From contig CANRJB010000001.1 in the NCBI GenBank assembly GCA_947630845.1, positions 96,374-160,373 on the forward strand: 64,000 bases of DNA. The letters run 5' to 3'. Below the pieces are notes generated by a model. It saw nothing but the letters and a program-made list of their open reading frames with translations, made no database searches and had not been told where the DNA came from. Both the position numbers and the translations under genes were made by a program. Positions 52,483 to 60,133 of this stretch are shown here, piece by piece. Each line of letters starts with the position of its first letter. The stretch's first letter is position 1. Source of the stretch: an uncultured Clostridia bacterium. Its GTDB lineage: Bacteria; Bacillota; Clostridia; Oscillospirales; Ruminococcaceae.

Positions 52483-53553
52483 ATGGCTCAGAATACCAGA
52501 CACCGGAATTACCGTGTCAGATATGACCGGATCATCTTTACGGTCATTATGCTCATCGTGTTCGTCCTCATTCTCAGCTCCTGTATCAGCAGCTGTGGCA
52601 AGAGCATCAAGGAAAATACCGAAAGCTCCCGGACGACCCTCGATGATGCCCTCGAAACAGGGTCAGGCGGCAATCTGTCCGTGCCGACACCATCCACAAA
52701 ACCGCAGGCATCCGAATATGCTACCATCTCCAAAGCATCGGATGATATGCATACCGGTGACCTCATCCTTTCCAATGCTGCCCATCCTTGTACCTTCAAT
52801 GAAGCAGATATCAACAGCGGTATCTCCCCGGATGTCAGCCTCGTAACCATCCGATCTATCCTTGACACCAAGTCTGAATGGCACTATTCTGCTGCTAACT
52901 GGGAAGTCGGACTTGACAGAACGGCTGCCAATGCAATGGATGCATGGCTCGAAGGATTCTACAGCGTGACCGGTAATACCGATATCCGCATGATCAAGGG
53001 CTATGACCCCGATTCCGATGATCCCGATTTCCATACCGGCAGATCGCTCATGCTCGGTGTATACCCCGATTCCGGCAGCTCCAATTACTACACTGCCGAA
53101 GGAACTTATGCATGGATCGCAGAACATGCAGCAGAATATGGATTCGTGCAGCGTTATCCGGAGGGGAAGGAAGATCTGTTCGATGAAACGATCACCAGCC
53201 ATACCGCTGCGGCATTCCGGTATGTGGGCGTGGCTGCGGCTGTGTACATGCGTGACAACAACCTTTGTCTGGAAGAATACCTCGATGAAGTCAAGAATTA
53301 TAGCATCGACAATATGCTGAAAGTGACAAGCGGCGTTGCGGAATATGGTGTCTACTACATTCCTGCCAGCACATCCGGCTCAAACACGGAATTTTCTGTG
53401 CCAAATGAGGAGAAAACGTATACCATTTCCGGTAATAATATTGATGGCTTTGTCATCACGGTCGCTCTCAACGATGCAGCACAGTCACCTTCTGAACCGG
53501 AATTTGAGGATCTGGATGACGAAGGGATGCACTTCGAGGATTTAGAGGAATAA
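52483..53553 (+). CDS. M15B (VanY-type) D,D-carboxypeptidase homologue, probably inactive
   Basis: A 356-residue single-pass membrane protein (helix ~17-33, then SSC cysteines) with a VanY-like domain (~105-270). Fold signatures are clear: YAWIAEHAAEYGFVQRYPEGKE (209-230) and AFRYVGVAAA (244-253). In VanY the zinc ligands lie in SxHxxGxxxD and EPWH. Here the equivalents are Phe183, Met190 and Ala244, and the catalytic Glu is Thr241. All metal-site residues are therefore replaced, so a non-catalytic peptidoglycan-binding role is likely (inference). An acidic C-terminal tail follows. AAAGGAG precedes ATG 52483. Confidence 0.82.
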   Translation: MAQNTRHRNYRVRYDRIIFTVIMLIVFVLILSSCISSCGKSIKENTESSRTTLDDALETGSGGNLSVPTPSTKPQASEYATISKASDDMHTGDLILSNAAHPCTFNEADINSGISPDVSLVTIRSILDTKSEWHYSAANWEVGLDRTAANAMDAWLEGFYSVTGNTDIRMIKGYDPDSDDPDFHTGRSLMLGVYPDSGSSNYYTAEGTYAWIAEHAAEYGFVQRYPEGKEDLFDETITSHTAAAFRYVGVAAAVYMRDNNLCLEEYLDEVKNYSIDNMLKVTSGVAEYGVYYIPASTSGSNTEFSVPNEEKTYTISGNNIDGFVITVALNDAAQSPSEPEFEDLDDEGMHFEDLEE

Positions 53554-53599
53554 GAAAAGAGATACCTGCAAAGCGCAGTCAGAACCCCATATATAAAGC

Positions 53600-53628
53600 A
53601 AAACTGCATCCTTGACGGATGCAGTTTT
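53600..53628 (+). terminator. Terminator of the M15-like gene
   Basis: AAAACTGCATCC/GGATGCAGTTTT stem with five-base loop and TT tail. Confidence 0.93.
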
Positions 53629-53681
53629 TTATCGTGCCGATACTGTTTTTCTGTCATTCTATCCCGAAAAGAGGATGGAAA

Positions 53682-53702
53682 ATCCTCTGCCGTGCAGAGG
53701 AT
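53682..53702 (-). terminator. Terminator of the PAS-like/GGDEF gene
   Basis: ATCCTCTGC/GCAGAGGAT 9-bp stem with three-base loop; on the minus strand followed by TTTCC. Confidence 0.7.
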
Positions 53703-55006
53703 CAGCGTGAAAAGACCCATATCGTCTCATGACGATCGTCAGATGTCACGTCCGTTTCAAGAATGTGCAGATGTACAATGCTGCCGTCGGTTTTCCGGTA
53801 ATCGAACAGCACCAACTCCTCTTTCCGCAGTCTTGCAGCAAGATCATCATAATTGGTAAGTGCGATGAATCCATCATAACATTCCGGGTCAATGTATTTT
53901 TCCGCATAGAGCTGCAATGCTTTGCTGTAGCGAAAATCCGTCAGTTCAAACAGCTCACGGAAATATTTCGGCATATAGATGTGCCGCATCGTATCATGTA
54001 AAAGATCCACAAAATAGACACCTACATAGCTCTTGGAAATGAGTTTCAGAAAGTATTCCGCATCATGCTTTGCCGTCATGGTACGTTCAAGCTCCTCATC
54101 CATCGTGCGTTTGCGACGGTCTGCACCGCCCTGCTTGTAATACATCTCCTTGTCCGCACGCATCGCCAGCTCCGCTGCACCCAGTACCCGATACACCGTG
54201 TATTCCTCTTCGCCGCTCTCTATGCCGACGGAAATGGTGTAATGATCCTGATCCAGCTCTCTGCGCATATCTCTCACAAGCTCTTCTACACTGCTCTTGG
54301 ACAGCGTACTGCTGAGCATGACAAATTCGTCTCCGCCGATACGGTAGGAACGTTCTGCCGGAAAATACCGCAGCATTGCATCCCCCACACAGCAGAGCAT
54401 ATCATCTCCACGCTTATGTCCGAGATGATTGTTCATTTCATGCAGACCATTGACATCAATATACAGACAAGTAAAACGTGCATTCTTTTCACTCTGGAAC
54501 TGTTCCAGATCGGCGTTGAACTGGTGGCGGTTGTAGAGCCTTGTCAGGGCATCCCGGTAGCAGATAGCCACCAGCTCCTGTCGTTCCTCATGCAGCATGC
54601 GCACGTCTGTATCCGCTTCACGCCAGCTGAACACCGCATAGGGAGATTCCGGGCTGCAATCCGGTGCGGAGACGATCCCGAACGTCACCCACAGTCCCCC
54701 GTCAGCAGTCTTTCGTTTGTAGGTCTGGATAATACGGCGTTCGCCTGAAAAGACTCTCTTCTGCACATAATCTGCATCTGAATAGCGAAGATATTCCTCT
54801 GCATACGCCGATAAGACCATTCCGGTCTCCACCTGATGCCGGATGAAATCATAGATATTGTGGATCGTATCAAATCCATCCTCCTGCATCATCATATCCA
54901 TTTTCAGAAATTCAAACTCCCCTGTCATCAGATTCACCCGGGCAAGTTTCAGATAATCCCCCATCAATACATTCGCAATAAACTCGCTCTGCTGCCCTTC
55001 AAGCAT
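53702..55006 (-). CDS. Diguanylate cyclase with flanking PAS-like domains
   Basis: A 434-residue cytoplasmic protein. Residues ~15-135 look like a PAS-type sensor (ARVNLMTGEFEFLKMD...IYDFIRHQVETGMV). The GGDEF domain (~145-310) has DALTRLYNRHQFN and the intact active site RIGGDEF. A second PAS-like segment (~325-434: FVDLLHDTMRHIYMPKYFRELF) follows. It probably makes c-di-GMP in response to an unknown signal. GGAGG 8 nt upstream fixes ATG 55006; GTG/ATG codons further upstream lack one. Confidence 0.9.
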   Translation of the reverse strand: MLEGQQSEFIANVLMGDYLKLARVNLMTGEFEFLKMDMMMQEDGFDTIHNIYDFIRHQVETGMVLSAYAEEYLRYSDADYVQKRVFSGERRIIQTYKRKTADGGLWVTFGIVSAPDCSPESPYAVFSWREADTDVRMLHEERQELVAICYRDALTRLYNRHQFNADLEQFQSEKNARFTCLYIDVNGLHEMNNHLGHKRGDDMLCCVGDAMLRYFPAERSYRIGGDEFVMLSSTLSKSSVEELVRDMRRELDQDHYTISVGIESGEEEYTVYRVLGAAELAMRADKEMYYKQGGADRRKRTMDEELERTMTAKHDAEYFLKLISKSYVGVYFVDLLHDTMRHIYMPKYFRELFELTDFRYSKALQLYAEKYIDPECYDGFIALTNYDDLAARLRKEELVLFDYRKTDGSIVHLHILETDVTSDDRHETIWVFSR

Positions 55007-55048
55007 AGCAAATACCTCCATAACAGATTCGTTACTACCTCCAAAAAC

Positions 55049-55077
55049 AGTATAGCACACGATTCAGTTTTTGTCAA
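55049..55077 (-). promoter_or_regulatory. Promoter of the PAS-like/GGDEF gene
   Basis: Minus strand TTGACA (55072-55077), 17-bp spacer, TATACT (55049-55054). Confidence 0.85.
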
Positions 55078-55109
55078 GTATGAAATTCATCAGTTAATAA
55101 AGTATCCCA

Positions 55110-55174
55110 CCAATCTTTTTTCTGACAGGCAGAGTCTGTCGGAACGGAATTGCTGAAAGCATTGGTAAAGTTGG
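55110..55174 (+). repeat. Dispersed intergenic repeat, copy B
   Basis: Sixty-five bases related to copies A and C: CCAATC-T-run, TCTGACAGGC, AGAGTCTGTCGGAACGGAAT, TGCTGAAAGCA, TTGGTAAAGTTGG. GACAG/CTGTC and TGCT/AGCA arms can form two small hairpins. A GCAAAAC/GTTTGC hairpin follows at ~55181-55197. Confidence 0.65.
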
Positions 55175-55213
55175 CGGAAGGCAAAACAAATGTTTGCTTT
55201 CTGTGCAACAGAA

Positions 55214-55252
55214 AATCTCCTGTCGCCCGATGGTGATCGGATGACAGGAGAT
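55214..55252 (-). terminator. Terminator of the NifU-like/GGGtGRT operon
   Basis: ATCTCCTGTC/GACAGGAGAT arms with an inner CCGAT/ATCGG stem; on the minus strand followed by TTTTCTG. Confidence 0.88.
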
Positions 55253-55257
55253 CCGTT

Positions 55258-56256
55258 TTACTTGAAGGACTCTTCAACAGCAACTGCACATGCAACAGTT
55301 GCACCGACCATGGGGTTGTTGCCCATGCCGATAAGACCCATCATTTCTACGTGAGCCGGAACAGAGGAAGAACCTGCAAACTGTGCATCAGAATGCATAC
55401 GTCCCAGTGTATCGGTCATACCATAGGAAGCAGGACCTGCTGCCATGTTGTCCGGATGGAGAGTACGTCCTGTACCGCCGCCGGATGCAACAGAGAAATA
55501 CTTCTTGCCAGCGTCAACACGCTCCTTCTTATATGTGCCTGCAACCGGGTGCTGGAAACGTGTCGGGTTCGTGGAGTTACCAGTGATGGAAACATCTACG
55601 TTTTCCTTCCACATGATGGCAACGCCCTCACGGACGTCATTCGCACCATAGCAGTTTACTTTGGCACGCAGACCATCAGAGTATGCCTTACGGAATACTT
55701 CCTTGACTTCGCCGGTGTAGTAGTCCATCTCAGTCTCTACATAGGTAAAGCCATTGATGCGGGCAATGATCTGGGCAGCATCCTTACCAAGACCGTTCAG
55801 GATGACACGCAGGGGCTTTTTACGCACCTTATTTGCCTTTTCAGCAATACCGATCGCACCTTCAGCAGCAGCAAAAGACTCGTGTCCTGCCAGAAATGCA
55901 AAGCACTCTGTATCTTCTTCAAGGAGCATCTTGCCAAGGTTGCCATGACCAAGACCTACTTTTCTCTGGTCAGCAACGGAACCCGGAATGCAGAATGCCT
56001 GCAAACCTTCACCAATAGCGGCAGCAGCATCAGCAGCTCTGGTGCAGCCTTTCTTGATGGCAATGGCACAGCCTACTGTATATGCCCACTTTGCATTTTC
56101 AAAGCAGATCGGCTGGATGCCTTCCACGAGCTTGTAAATGTCAAGACCTTTTTCCTTGCAGATATCTGCACACGCCTCAATTGAGGGAATGTCGTACTGT
56201 GCAAGAACAGCGAGAATCTGTTTTTCTCTTCTTTCGTAGGATTCAAACAAAGCCAT
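55258..56256 (-). CDS. GGGtGRT family protein
   Basis: A 332-residue cytoplasmic protein carrying the name-giving motif VASGGGTGRTLHPDN (~residues 261-275). The family is found beside an IscU/NifU-like gene in many anaerobes and has no assigned function that I know of. Other features: several cysteines (ACADIC, PICFENA, VGCAIAIKKGC, FCIPGS), a Gly-rich core and a hydrophobic C terminus (GMGNNPMVGATVACAVAVEES). AAGGGGGC precedes ATG 56256; the gene lies 18 nt after the NifU-like gene. A role in Fe-S or sulfur chemistry is inferred from context only. Confidence 0.85.
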   Translation of the reverse strand: MALFESYERREKQILAVLAQYDIPSIEACADICKEKGLDIYKLVEGIQPICFENAKWAYTVGCAIAIKKGCTRAADAAAAIGEGLQAFCIPGSVADQRKVGLGHGNLGKMLLEEDTECFAFLAGHESFAAAEGAIGIAEKANKVRKKPLRVILNGLGKDAAQIIARINGFTYVETEMDYYTGEVKEVFRKAYSDGLRAKVNCYGANDVREGVAIMWKENVDVSITGNSTNPTRFQHPVAGTYKKERVDAGKKYFSVASGGGTGRTLHPDNMAAGPASYGMTDTLGRMHSDAQFAGSSSVPAHVEMMGLIGMGNNPMVGATVACAVAVEESFK

Positions 56257-56274
56257 TATGATATGCCCCCTTTT

Positions 56275-56967
56275 TTATTCTTTTCTGGGATCGACAAGCT
56301 TGACAGCGTCAGCAACTCTGCCATACTGTCCCTGTGCCTTTTCAAATGCGGTATTGGCATCGTCACCAGCCTTGATGAAGTCCATCATCTTGCCGAAGTT
56401 GACGAACTTGTAGCCGATGATCTCATCATCCTCATTGAGAGCAAGCTTTGTTACATAACCATCCGTCATTTCAAGATAACGAGGACCCTTTGCAAGTGTG
56501 CCATACATAGTACCTACCTGAGAACGCAAGCCCTTGCCAAGATCTTCCAGACCTGCCCCGATCACAAGACCATCCTCAGAGAATGCACTCTGGGAACGTC
56601 CGTAAACGATTTGCAGGAACAGCTCACGCATTGCGGTGTTGATGGCATCGCAGACGAGGTCAGTATTGAGTGCCTCAAGGATCGTTCTGCCGGGAAGGAT
56701 CTCAGCAGCCATTGCTGCGGAATGTGTCATGCCGGAACAGCCGATCGTCTCTACGAGACATTCCTGAATCACACCCTCCTTGACATTGAGGGTAAGCTTA
56801 CATGTACCCTGCTGAGGGGCACACCAACCAATACCATGTGTGAATCCGGAAATATCCTTGATTTCCTTCGCCTTCACCCACTTGGCTTCTTCAGGAATCG
56901 GAGCTGCTCCATGAGCGACTCCCTGCGCCACGGGGCACATTGTTTCTACTTCATGAGAATAAATCAT
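56275..56967 (-). CDS. NifU/IscU-like Fe-S scaffold-type protein
   Basis: A 230-residue protein with a NifU_N-like region (~45-140). Cysteines in GWCAPQQGTC, ETIGCSGMTHSA and DLVCDAIN are placed as in IscU-type cluster-binding scaffolds, though the spacing differs from classical IscU. A ~90-residue C-terminal part (~140-230) is specific to this paired form. AAAGGAG is 7 nt before ATG 56967. First gene of a two-gene operon with the GGGtGRT protein. No cysteine desulfurase is adjacent. Confidence 0.85.
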   Translation of the reverse strand: MIYSHEVETMCPVAQGVAHGAAPIPEEAKWVKAKEIKDISGFTHGIGWCAPQQGTCKLTLNVKEGVIQECLVETIGCSGMTHSAAMAAEILPGRTILEALNTDLVCDAINTAMRELFLQIVYGRSQSAFSEDGLVIGAGLEDLGKGLRSQVGTMYGTLAKGPRYLEMTDGYVTKLALNEDDEIIGYKFVNFGKMMDFIKAGDDANTAFEKAQGQYGRVADAVKLVDPRKE

Positions 56968-57005
56968 ATGATTTCTCCTTTCCGATGGAGATACATCTGT
57001 ATCCC

Positions 57006-57026
57006 AATTAAATTACAAATTTAATT
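57006..57026. promoter_or_regulatory. AT-rich palindrome overlapping the NifU-like promoter
   Basis: AATTAAATT-ACA-AATTTAATT, a perfect 9-bp inverted repeat. It overlaps the end of the -10 box (57024-57029) and the transcription start region on the minus strand, the usual position of a repressor operator. Confidence 0.6.
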
Positions 57027-57052
57027 ATAGCACATTTGAGCAGAATAGTCAA
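57024..57052 (-). promoter_or_regulatory. Promoter of the NifU-like/GGGtGRT operon
   Basis: Minus strand TTGACT (57047-57052), 17-bp spacer, TATAAT (57024-57029). Confidence 0.88.
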
Positions 57053-57124
57053 GGGATTTCAGAAAAAATATTGCAAATAACCAAAAACAGCTCTCTCCGC
57101 ATTGACATCCGGACAGTTTTTGTG

Positions 57125-57192
57125 TCAATCCTTTTGGTTCTGACAGACTTTGTCCATCGGAATCAAACTGCGGAAAGCAGCGTTAAGGGTGG
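57125..57192 (+). repeat. Dispersed intergenic repeat, copy C
   Basis: Sixty-eight bases related to copies A and B: TCAATCCTTTT, TCTGACAGACTTTGTCCAT, CGGAATCAAACTGC, GGAAAGCAGCGTTAAGGGTGG. The 322-bp gap 56968-57289 holds the promoter, palindrome, this repeat and the pdxT terminator. Confidence 0.65.
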
Positions 57193-57230
57193 GAGTCCTG
57201 TTGCAGCACTTCTGTCCGGATAAAAAACAT

Positions 57231-57262
57231 AAGCAGAAACGGCTCGAAAACCGTTTCTGCTT
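57231..57262 (-). terminator. Terminator of pdxST
   Basis: AAGCAGAAACGG/CCGTTTCTGCTT perfect stem with ~8-nt loop; on the minus strand followed by TATGTTTTTT. Confidence 0.9.
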
Positions 57263-57289
57263 TATGCCGTCCTCATCCGGAGCGGTATA

Positions 57290-57847
57290 TCATGCGCTGA
57301 AAGACAAAAAGTACTGATGAAGGCGGTCATCTTCGGTCAGCTCCGGATGGAAGGCAAGACCGAGGATATGTTTGTACTGTACCGCAGTGATGCGTCCGTC
57401 CGTGATATTGAGCACCTGAACATCGGGCTGGAGTACAGTCTCCACATAGGGCGCACGGATAAAGCGCATCGGATAGTCATTGATACTGCCAATTTCTCCC
57501 ACTACTGAAAAGCTCCCGAGCTGCCGTCCGTAGGCATTGCGCCGCACTCTGACCGGCAGTCCGCCCAGACACCTCTCCTCATCGGCAACTTCATCCGCAA
57601 GCAGAATCAGTCCGGCACATGTCCCCATGACTGGCATGCCGCTGGCAATCATCTCCCGGATGGGGACAAGCAATCCGAGATCACAGAGCAAGCGACGCTG
57701 TGTCGTGCTTTCGCCGCCGGGAAGAATGAGCCGTTCAATACCGACAAGATCACGCTTCTGTCGGATACATGTATAGGCTGCGCCGAGCCGGTCAAGCATC
57801 TGTGCATGCTCCGCAAATGCTCCCTGTACCGCAAGGATGCCGACCAT
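57290..57847 (-). CDS. pdxT: Pyridoxal 5'-phosphate synthase glutaminase subunit
   Basis: A 185-residue class I glutaminase that gives ammonia to PdxS. GILAVQGAFAEH at the N terminus, LPGGEST, the catalytic Cys in GTCAGLILLA, and the His-Glu pair in FHPELTED. Its ATG overlaps the pdxS stop (TGATG), so synthesis is coupled. Confidence 0.96.
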   Translation of the reverse strand: MVGILAVQGAFAEHAQMLDRLGAAYTCIRQKRDLVGIERLILPGGESTTQRRLLCDLGLLVPIREMIASGMPVMGTCAGLILLADEVADEERCLGGLPVRVRRNAYGRQLGSFSVVGEIGSINDYPMRFIRAPYVETVLQPDVQVLNITDGRITAVQYKHILGLAFHPELTEDDRLHQYFLSFSA

Positions 57848-58719
57848 CACTTGCCACGCTCTGCCATCAGCAGAGCGATCTCCTGTGCATTGATGCCGAC
57901 CATGGCTTCTCCGAGCGAGGCGGATACTTCTGCAAGAACGGAAGGGTCGTTATAATTGGTAACTGCCTTGACGATGGCTGCGGCACGTTTGGCAGGGTCG
58001 CCCGAACGGAAAATACCGGATCCGACAAACACGCCCTCTGCTCCGAGCTGCATCATCAGTGCCGCATCCGCCGGGGTCGCTACGCCGCCGGCTGCAAAAT
58101 TCACAACAGGAAGCTTTCCGTTCTCATGTACATACTGCACCAGATCATAGGGGACTTGCAGCTGTTTGGCAGCTTCATAAAGCTCATCCTCACGCATGGA
58201 AGTGAGACGTGCGATCTCGCTCTGCATCTTGCGCATGTGACGCACTGCCTGTACCACGTCGCCTGTTCCGGGTTCTCCCTTGGTGCGTATCATGGCTGCT
58301 CCCTCAGCAATTCTGCGCAGTGCTTCGCCAAGATCCTTTGCACCGCAGACAAACGGCACACGAAATTTTGTCTTGTCGATGTGATACACATCGTCGGCAG
58401 GAGAAAGCACTTCACTTTCGTCGATATAGTCGATCTCAATGGCTTCGAGAATCTGTGCTTCTGCAAAATGTCCGATCCTGCACTTCGCCATGACAGGAAT
58501 GCTGACAGCTTCCTGTATGCCCTTGATCATTGCCGGATCGCTCATGCGGGATACGCCGCCTGCGGCACGAATATCTGCCGGAATGCGCTCCAGTGCCATG
58601 ACTGCACATGCACCTGCTGCTTCGGCAATTTTTGCCTGCTCCGGTGTAGTGACATCCATAATAACGCCGCCCTTGAGCATCTGGGCAAGCTCCTTGTTCA
58701 GCTGATAACGGTCATTCAT
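57847..58719 (-). CDS. pdxS: Pyridoxal 5'-phosphate synthase subunit PdxS
   Basis: A 290-residue TIM barrel that makes PLP from ribose 5-phosphate, glyceraldehyde 3-phosphate and ammonia. [17 protein letters not shown] with the first Schiff-base Lys region, [21 protein letters not shown] and [14 protein letters not shown] match the family closely. AAGGAGG precedes ATG 58719. Divergent from the pdxR-type gene, with interlocked promoters. Confidence 0.97.
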   Translation of the reverse strand: MNDRYQLNKELAQMLKGGVIMDVTTPEQAKIAEAAGACAVMALERIPADIRAAGGVSRMSDPAMIKGIQEAVSIPVMAKCRIGHFAEAQILEAIEIDYIDESEVLSPADDVYHIDKTKFRVPFVCGAKDLGEALRRIAEGAAMIRTKGEPGTGDVVQAVRHMRKMQSEIARLTSMREDELYEAAKQLQVPYDLVQYVHENGKLPVVNFAAGGVATPADAALMMQLGAEGVFVGSGIFRSGDPAKRAAAIVKAVTNYNDPSVLAEVSASLGEAMVGINAQEIALLMAERGK

Positions 58720-58731
58720 ATGATTACCTCC

Positions 58732-58760
58732 TTGACAAATCTTACAAAACATAGTATACT
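58732..58760 (+). promoter_or_regulatory. Promoter of the pdxR-type gene
   Basis: TTGACA (58732-58737), 17-bp spacer, TATACT (58755-58760). The -10 box is half of the palindrome AGTATACT shared with the pdxS promoter. Confidence 0.8.
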
Positions 58761-58781
58761 ATATCTGTGACCATATTACAA
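58753..58781 (-). promoter_or_regulatory. Promoter of pdxST
   Basis: Minus strand TTGTAA (58776-58781), 17-bp spacer, TATACT (58753-58758). The -35 box is weak, which suits activation. Confidence 0.7.
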
Positions 58782-58793
58782 TGTCCAGAACCA
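58768..58793 (-). promoter_or_regulatory. Candidate PdxR binding repeats
   Basis: Minus-strand TGGTTC (58788-58793), TGGACA (58782-58787) and TGGTCA (58768-58773) lie at and above the pdxS -35 box. MocR/PdxR proteins bind direct repeats of TGG(T/A)-type motifs next to pdxS. Assigned by eye. Confidence 0.4.
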
Positions 58794-58825
58794 AACTATT
58801 TCATAAGGTCAGAGGGAGGCAGAAC

Positions 58826-60133
58826 ATGCTGACATATGAATTGGATAAGACCAGATCTGAACCGATGTATCTCCAGATCTATCGGCACATCCGTGCAGAC
58901 ATCGAACTGGGTGAGCTGCATGCCGGAGACAGGCTGCCGTCCAAGCGCAGTCTCGCTTCACATCTGGGAGTAAGCGTCATCACGGTGGAGAATGCCTATG
59001 CACAACTCCTTGCAGAGGGGTATATCCGCTCATATCCGAAGAAAGGCTATTTCGTGGAGAGCATCCCTGCCATCCAGCCCACAGTCCGGAAAGCTACGGA
59101 ACTACCCACATCTGTGCAGGAGAAACAGACGGAAGAAAACAGTCTCTTTCCCTTTACTGTATGGGCACGGCTGATGCGGGATACTCTGGCATCTGACCAG
59201 ACCAGATTGCTGACCAGACCGCCTTCAGAGGGTGTGTGGGAGTTACGTGAGGCAATTGCCGGACATCTGAAACATTTCCGGAATATGAATGTCTCTCCGG
59301 CACAGATCATCATCGGGGCAGGAACAGAATACCTCTATCTGCTCATCGGGATACTGCTCGGAAGAAATACCGTGATCGCCGTTGAAGAGCCGGGGTACCG
59401 GAAAATCGCTGATATTTACGAAAGCATGGGAATGCAGTGCCGGTGGATCCCGATGGAACAGGACGGTATTTCCCTGAACGATCTTATGCAGTCCGATGCC
59501 AATGTTGTCCACATTTCTCCGTCCCACCATTTTCCGACGGGATGCGTAACTTCCATCGGCAGACGATATGCTTTGCTCGGCTGGGCAGCACAGCAGGAAA
59601 ATCGTTATCTCATCGAGGATGACTATGACAGTGAATTCCGTCTGTCCGGCAAGCCTATACCGCCGCTCTTTTCGGTGGATGTAACCGACCGGGTCATCTA
59701 TATGAATACCTTCACCAACAGCCTGACCCCAACCATCCGCATCAGTTACATGATCCTGCCGCCTCCGCTGCTGACCAGATTCCGGGAGCAGCTCGGATAC
59801 TTTTCGTGTACAGTATCTACCTTTGAGCAATATACGCTCGCAAGATTTATCGGGGAGGGATATTTTGAAAAACACATCCGCCGTGTGCGGAAACGGTGTC
59901 TGGACAAAAGAAATGCCCTGCTCCGGAATGCGAAACAGGACATATTGTTTCAGAACGCTGAATTTCTGGGGACGGACACAGGGATGTACTGTGTGGTGAA
60001 ATTTTGCGGCAGTATGTCGGATACAGAGCTTGCAGAAGCCCTGCATGTGCGTGGTATCCGGACAATTGCGCTGCGGACGTGCTATCATGTCTGCCCGGAG
60101 CAGGACATGCAGCTATTTCTGCTGTATTACTGA
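58826..60133 (+). CDS. pdxR: PdxR-type MocR regulator (GntR-aminotransferase fusion) lacking the PLP lysine
   Basis: A 435-residue regulator. The winged-helix GntR domain spans ~1-75 (MYLQIYRHIRADIELGELHAGDRLPSKRSLASHLGVS), then a linker and an aminotransferase-like domain (~110-435: GAGTEYL, EEPGYRKI, ISPSHHFPTG, IEDDYDSEF). Position next to pdxST identifies it as the PLP-synthesis regulator. In MocR proteins the Schiff-base lysine lies in TFSK-LAP; here the stretch is TFTNSLTP, with Asn298 in its place (AAC rather than AAG). PLP could still bind non-covalently, or another effector is used. GGGAGG fixes ATG 58826. Confidence 0.9.
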   Translation: MLTYELDKTRSEPMYLQIYRHIRADIELGELHAGDRLPSKRSLASHLGVSVITVENAYAQLLAEGYIRSYPKKGYFVESIPAIQPTVRKATELPTSVQEKQTEENSLFPFTVWARLMRDTLASDQTRLLTRPPSEGVWELREAIAGHLKHFRNMNVSPAQIIIGAGTEYLYLLIGILLGRNTVIAVEEPGYRKIADIYESMGMQCRWIPMEQDGISLNDLMQSDANVVHISPSHHFPTGCVTSIGRRYALLGWAAQQENRYLIEDDYDSEFRLSGKPIPPLFSVDVTDRVIYMNTFTNSLTPTIRISYMILPPPLLTRFREQLGYFSCTVSTFEQYTLARFIGEGYFEKHIRRVRKRCLDKRNALLRNAKQDILFQNAEFLGTDTGMYCVVKFCGSMSDTELAEALHVRGIRTIALRTCYHVCPEQDMQLFLLYY

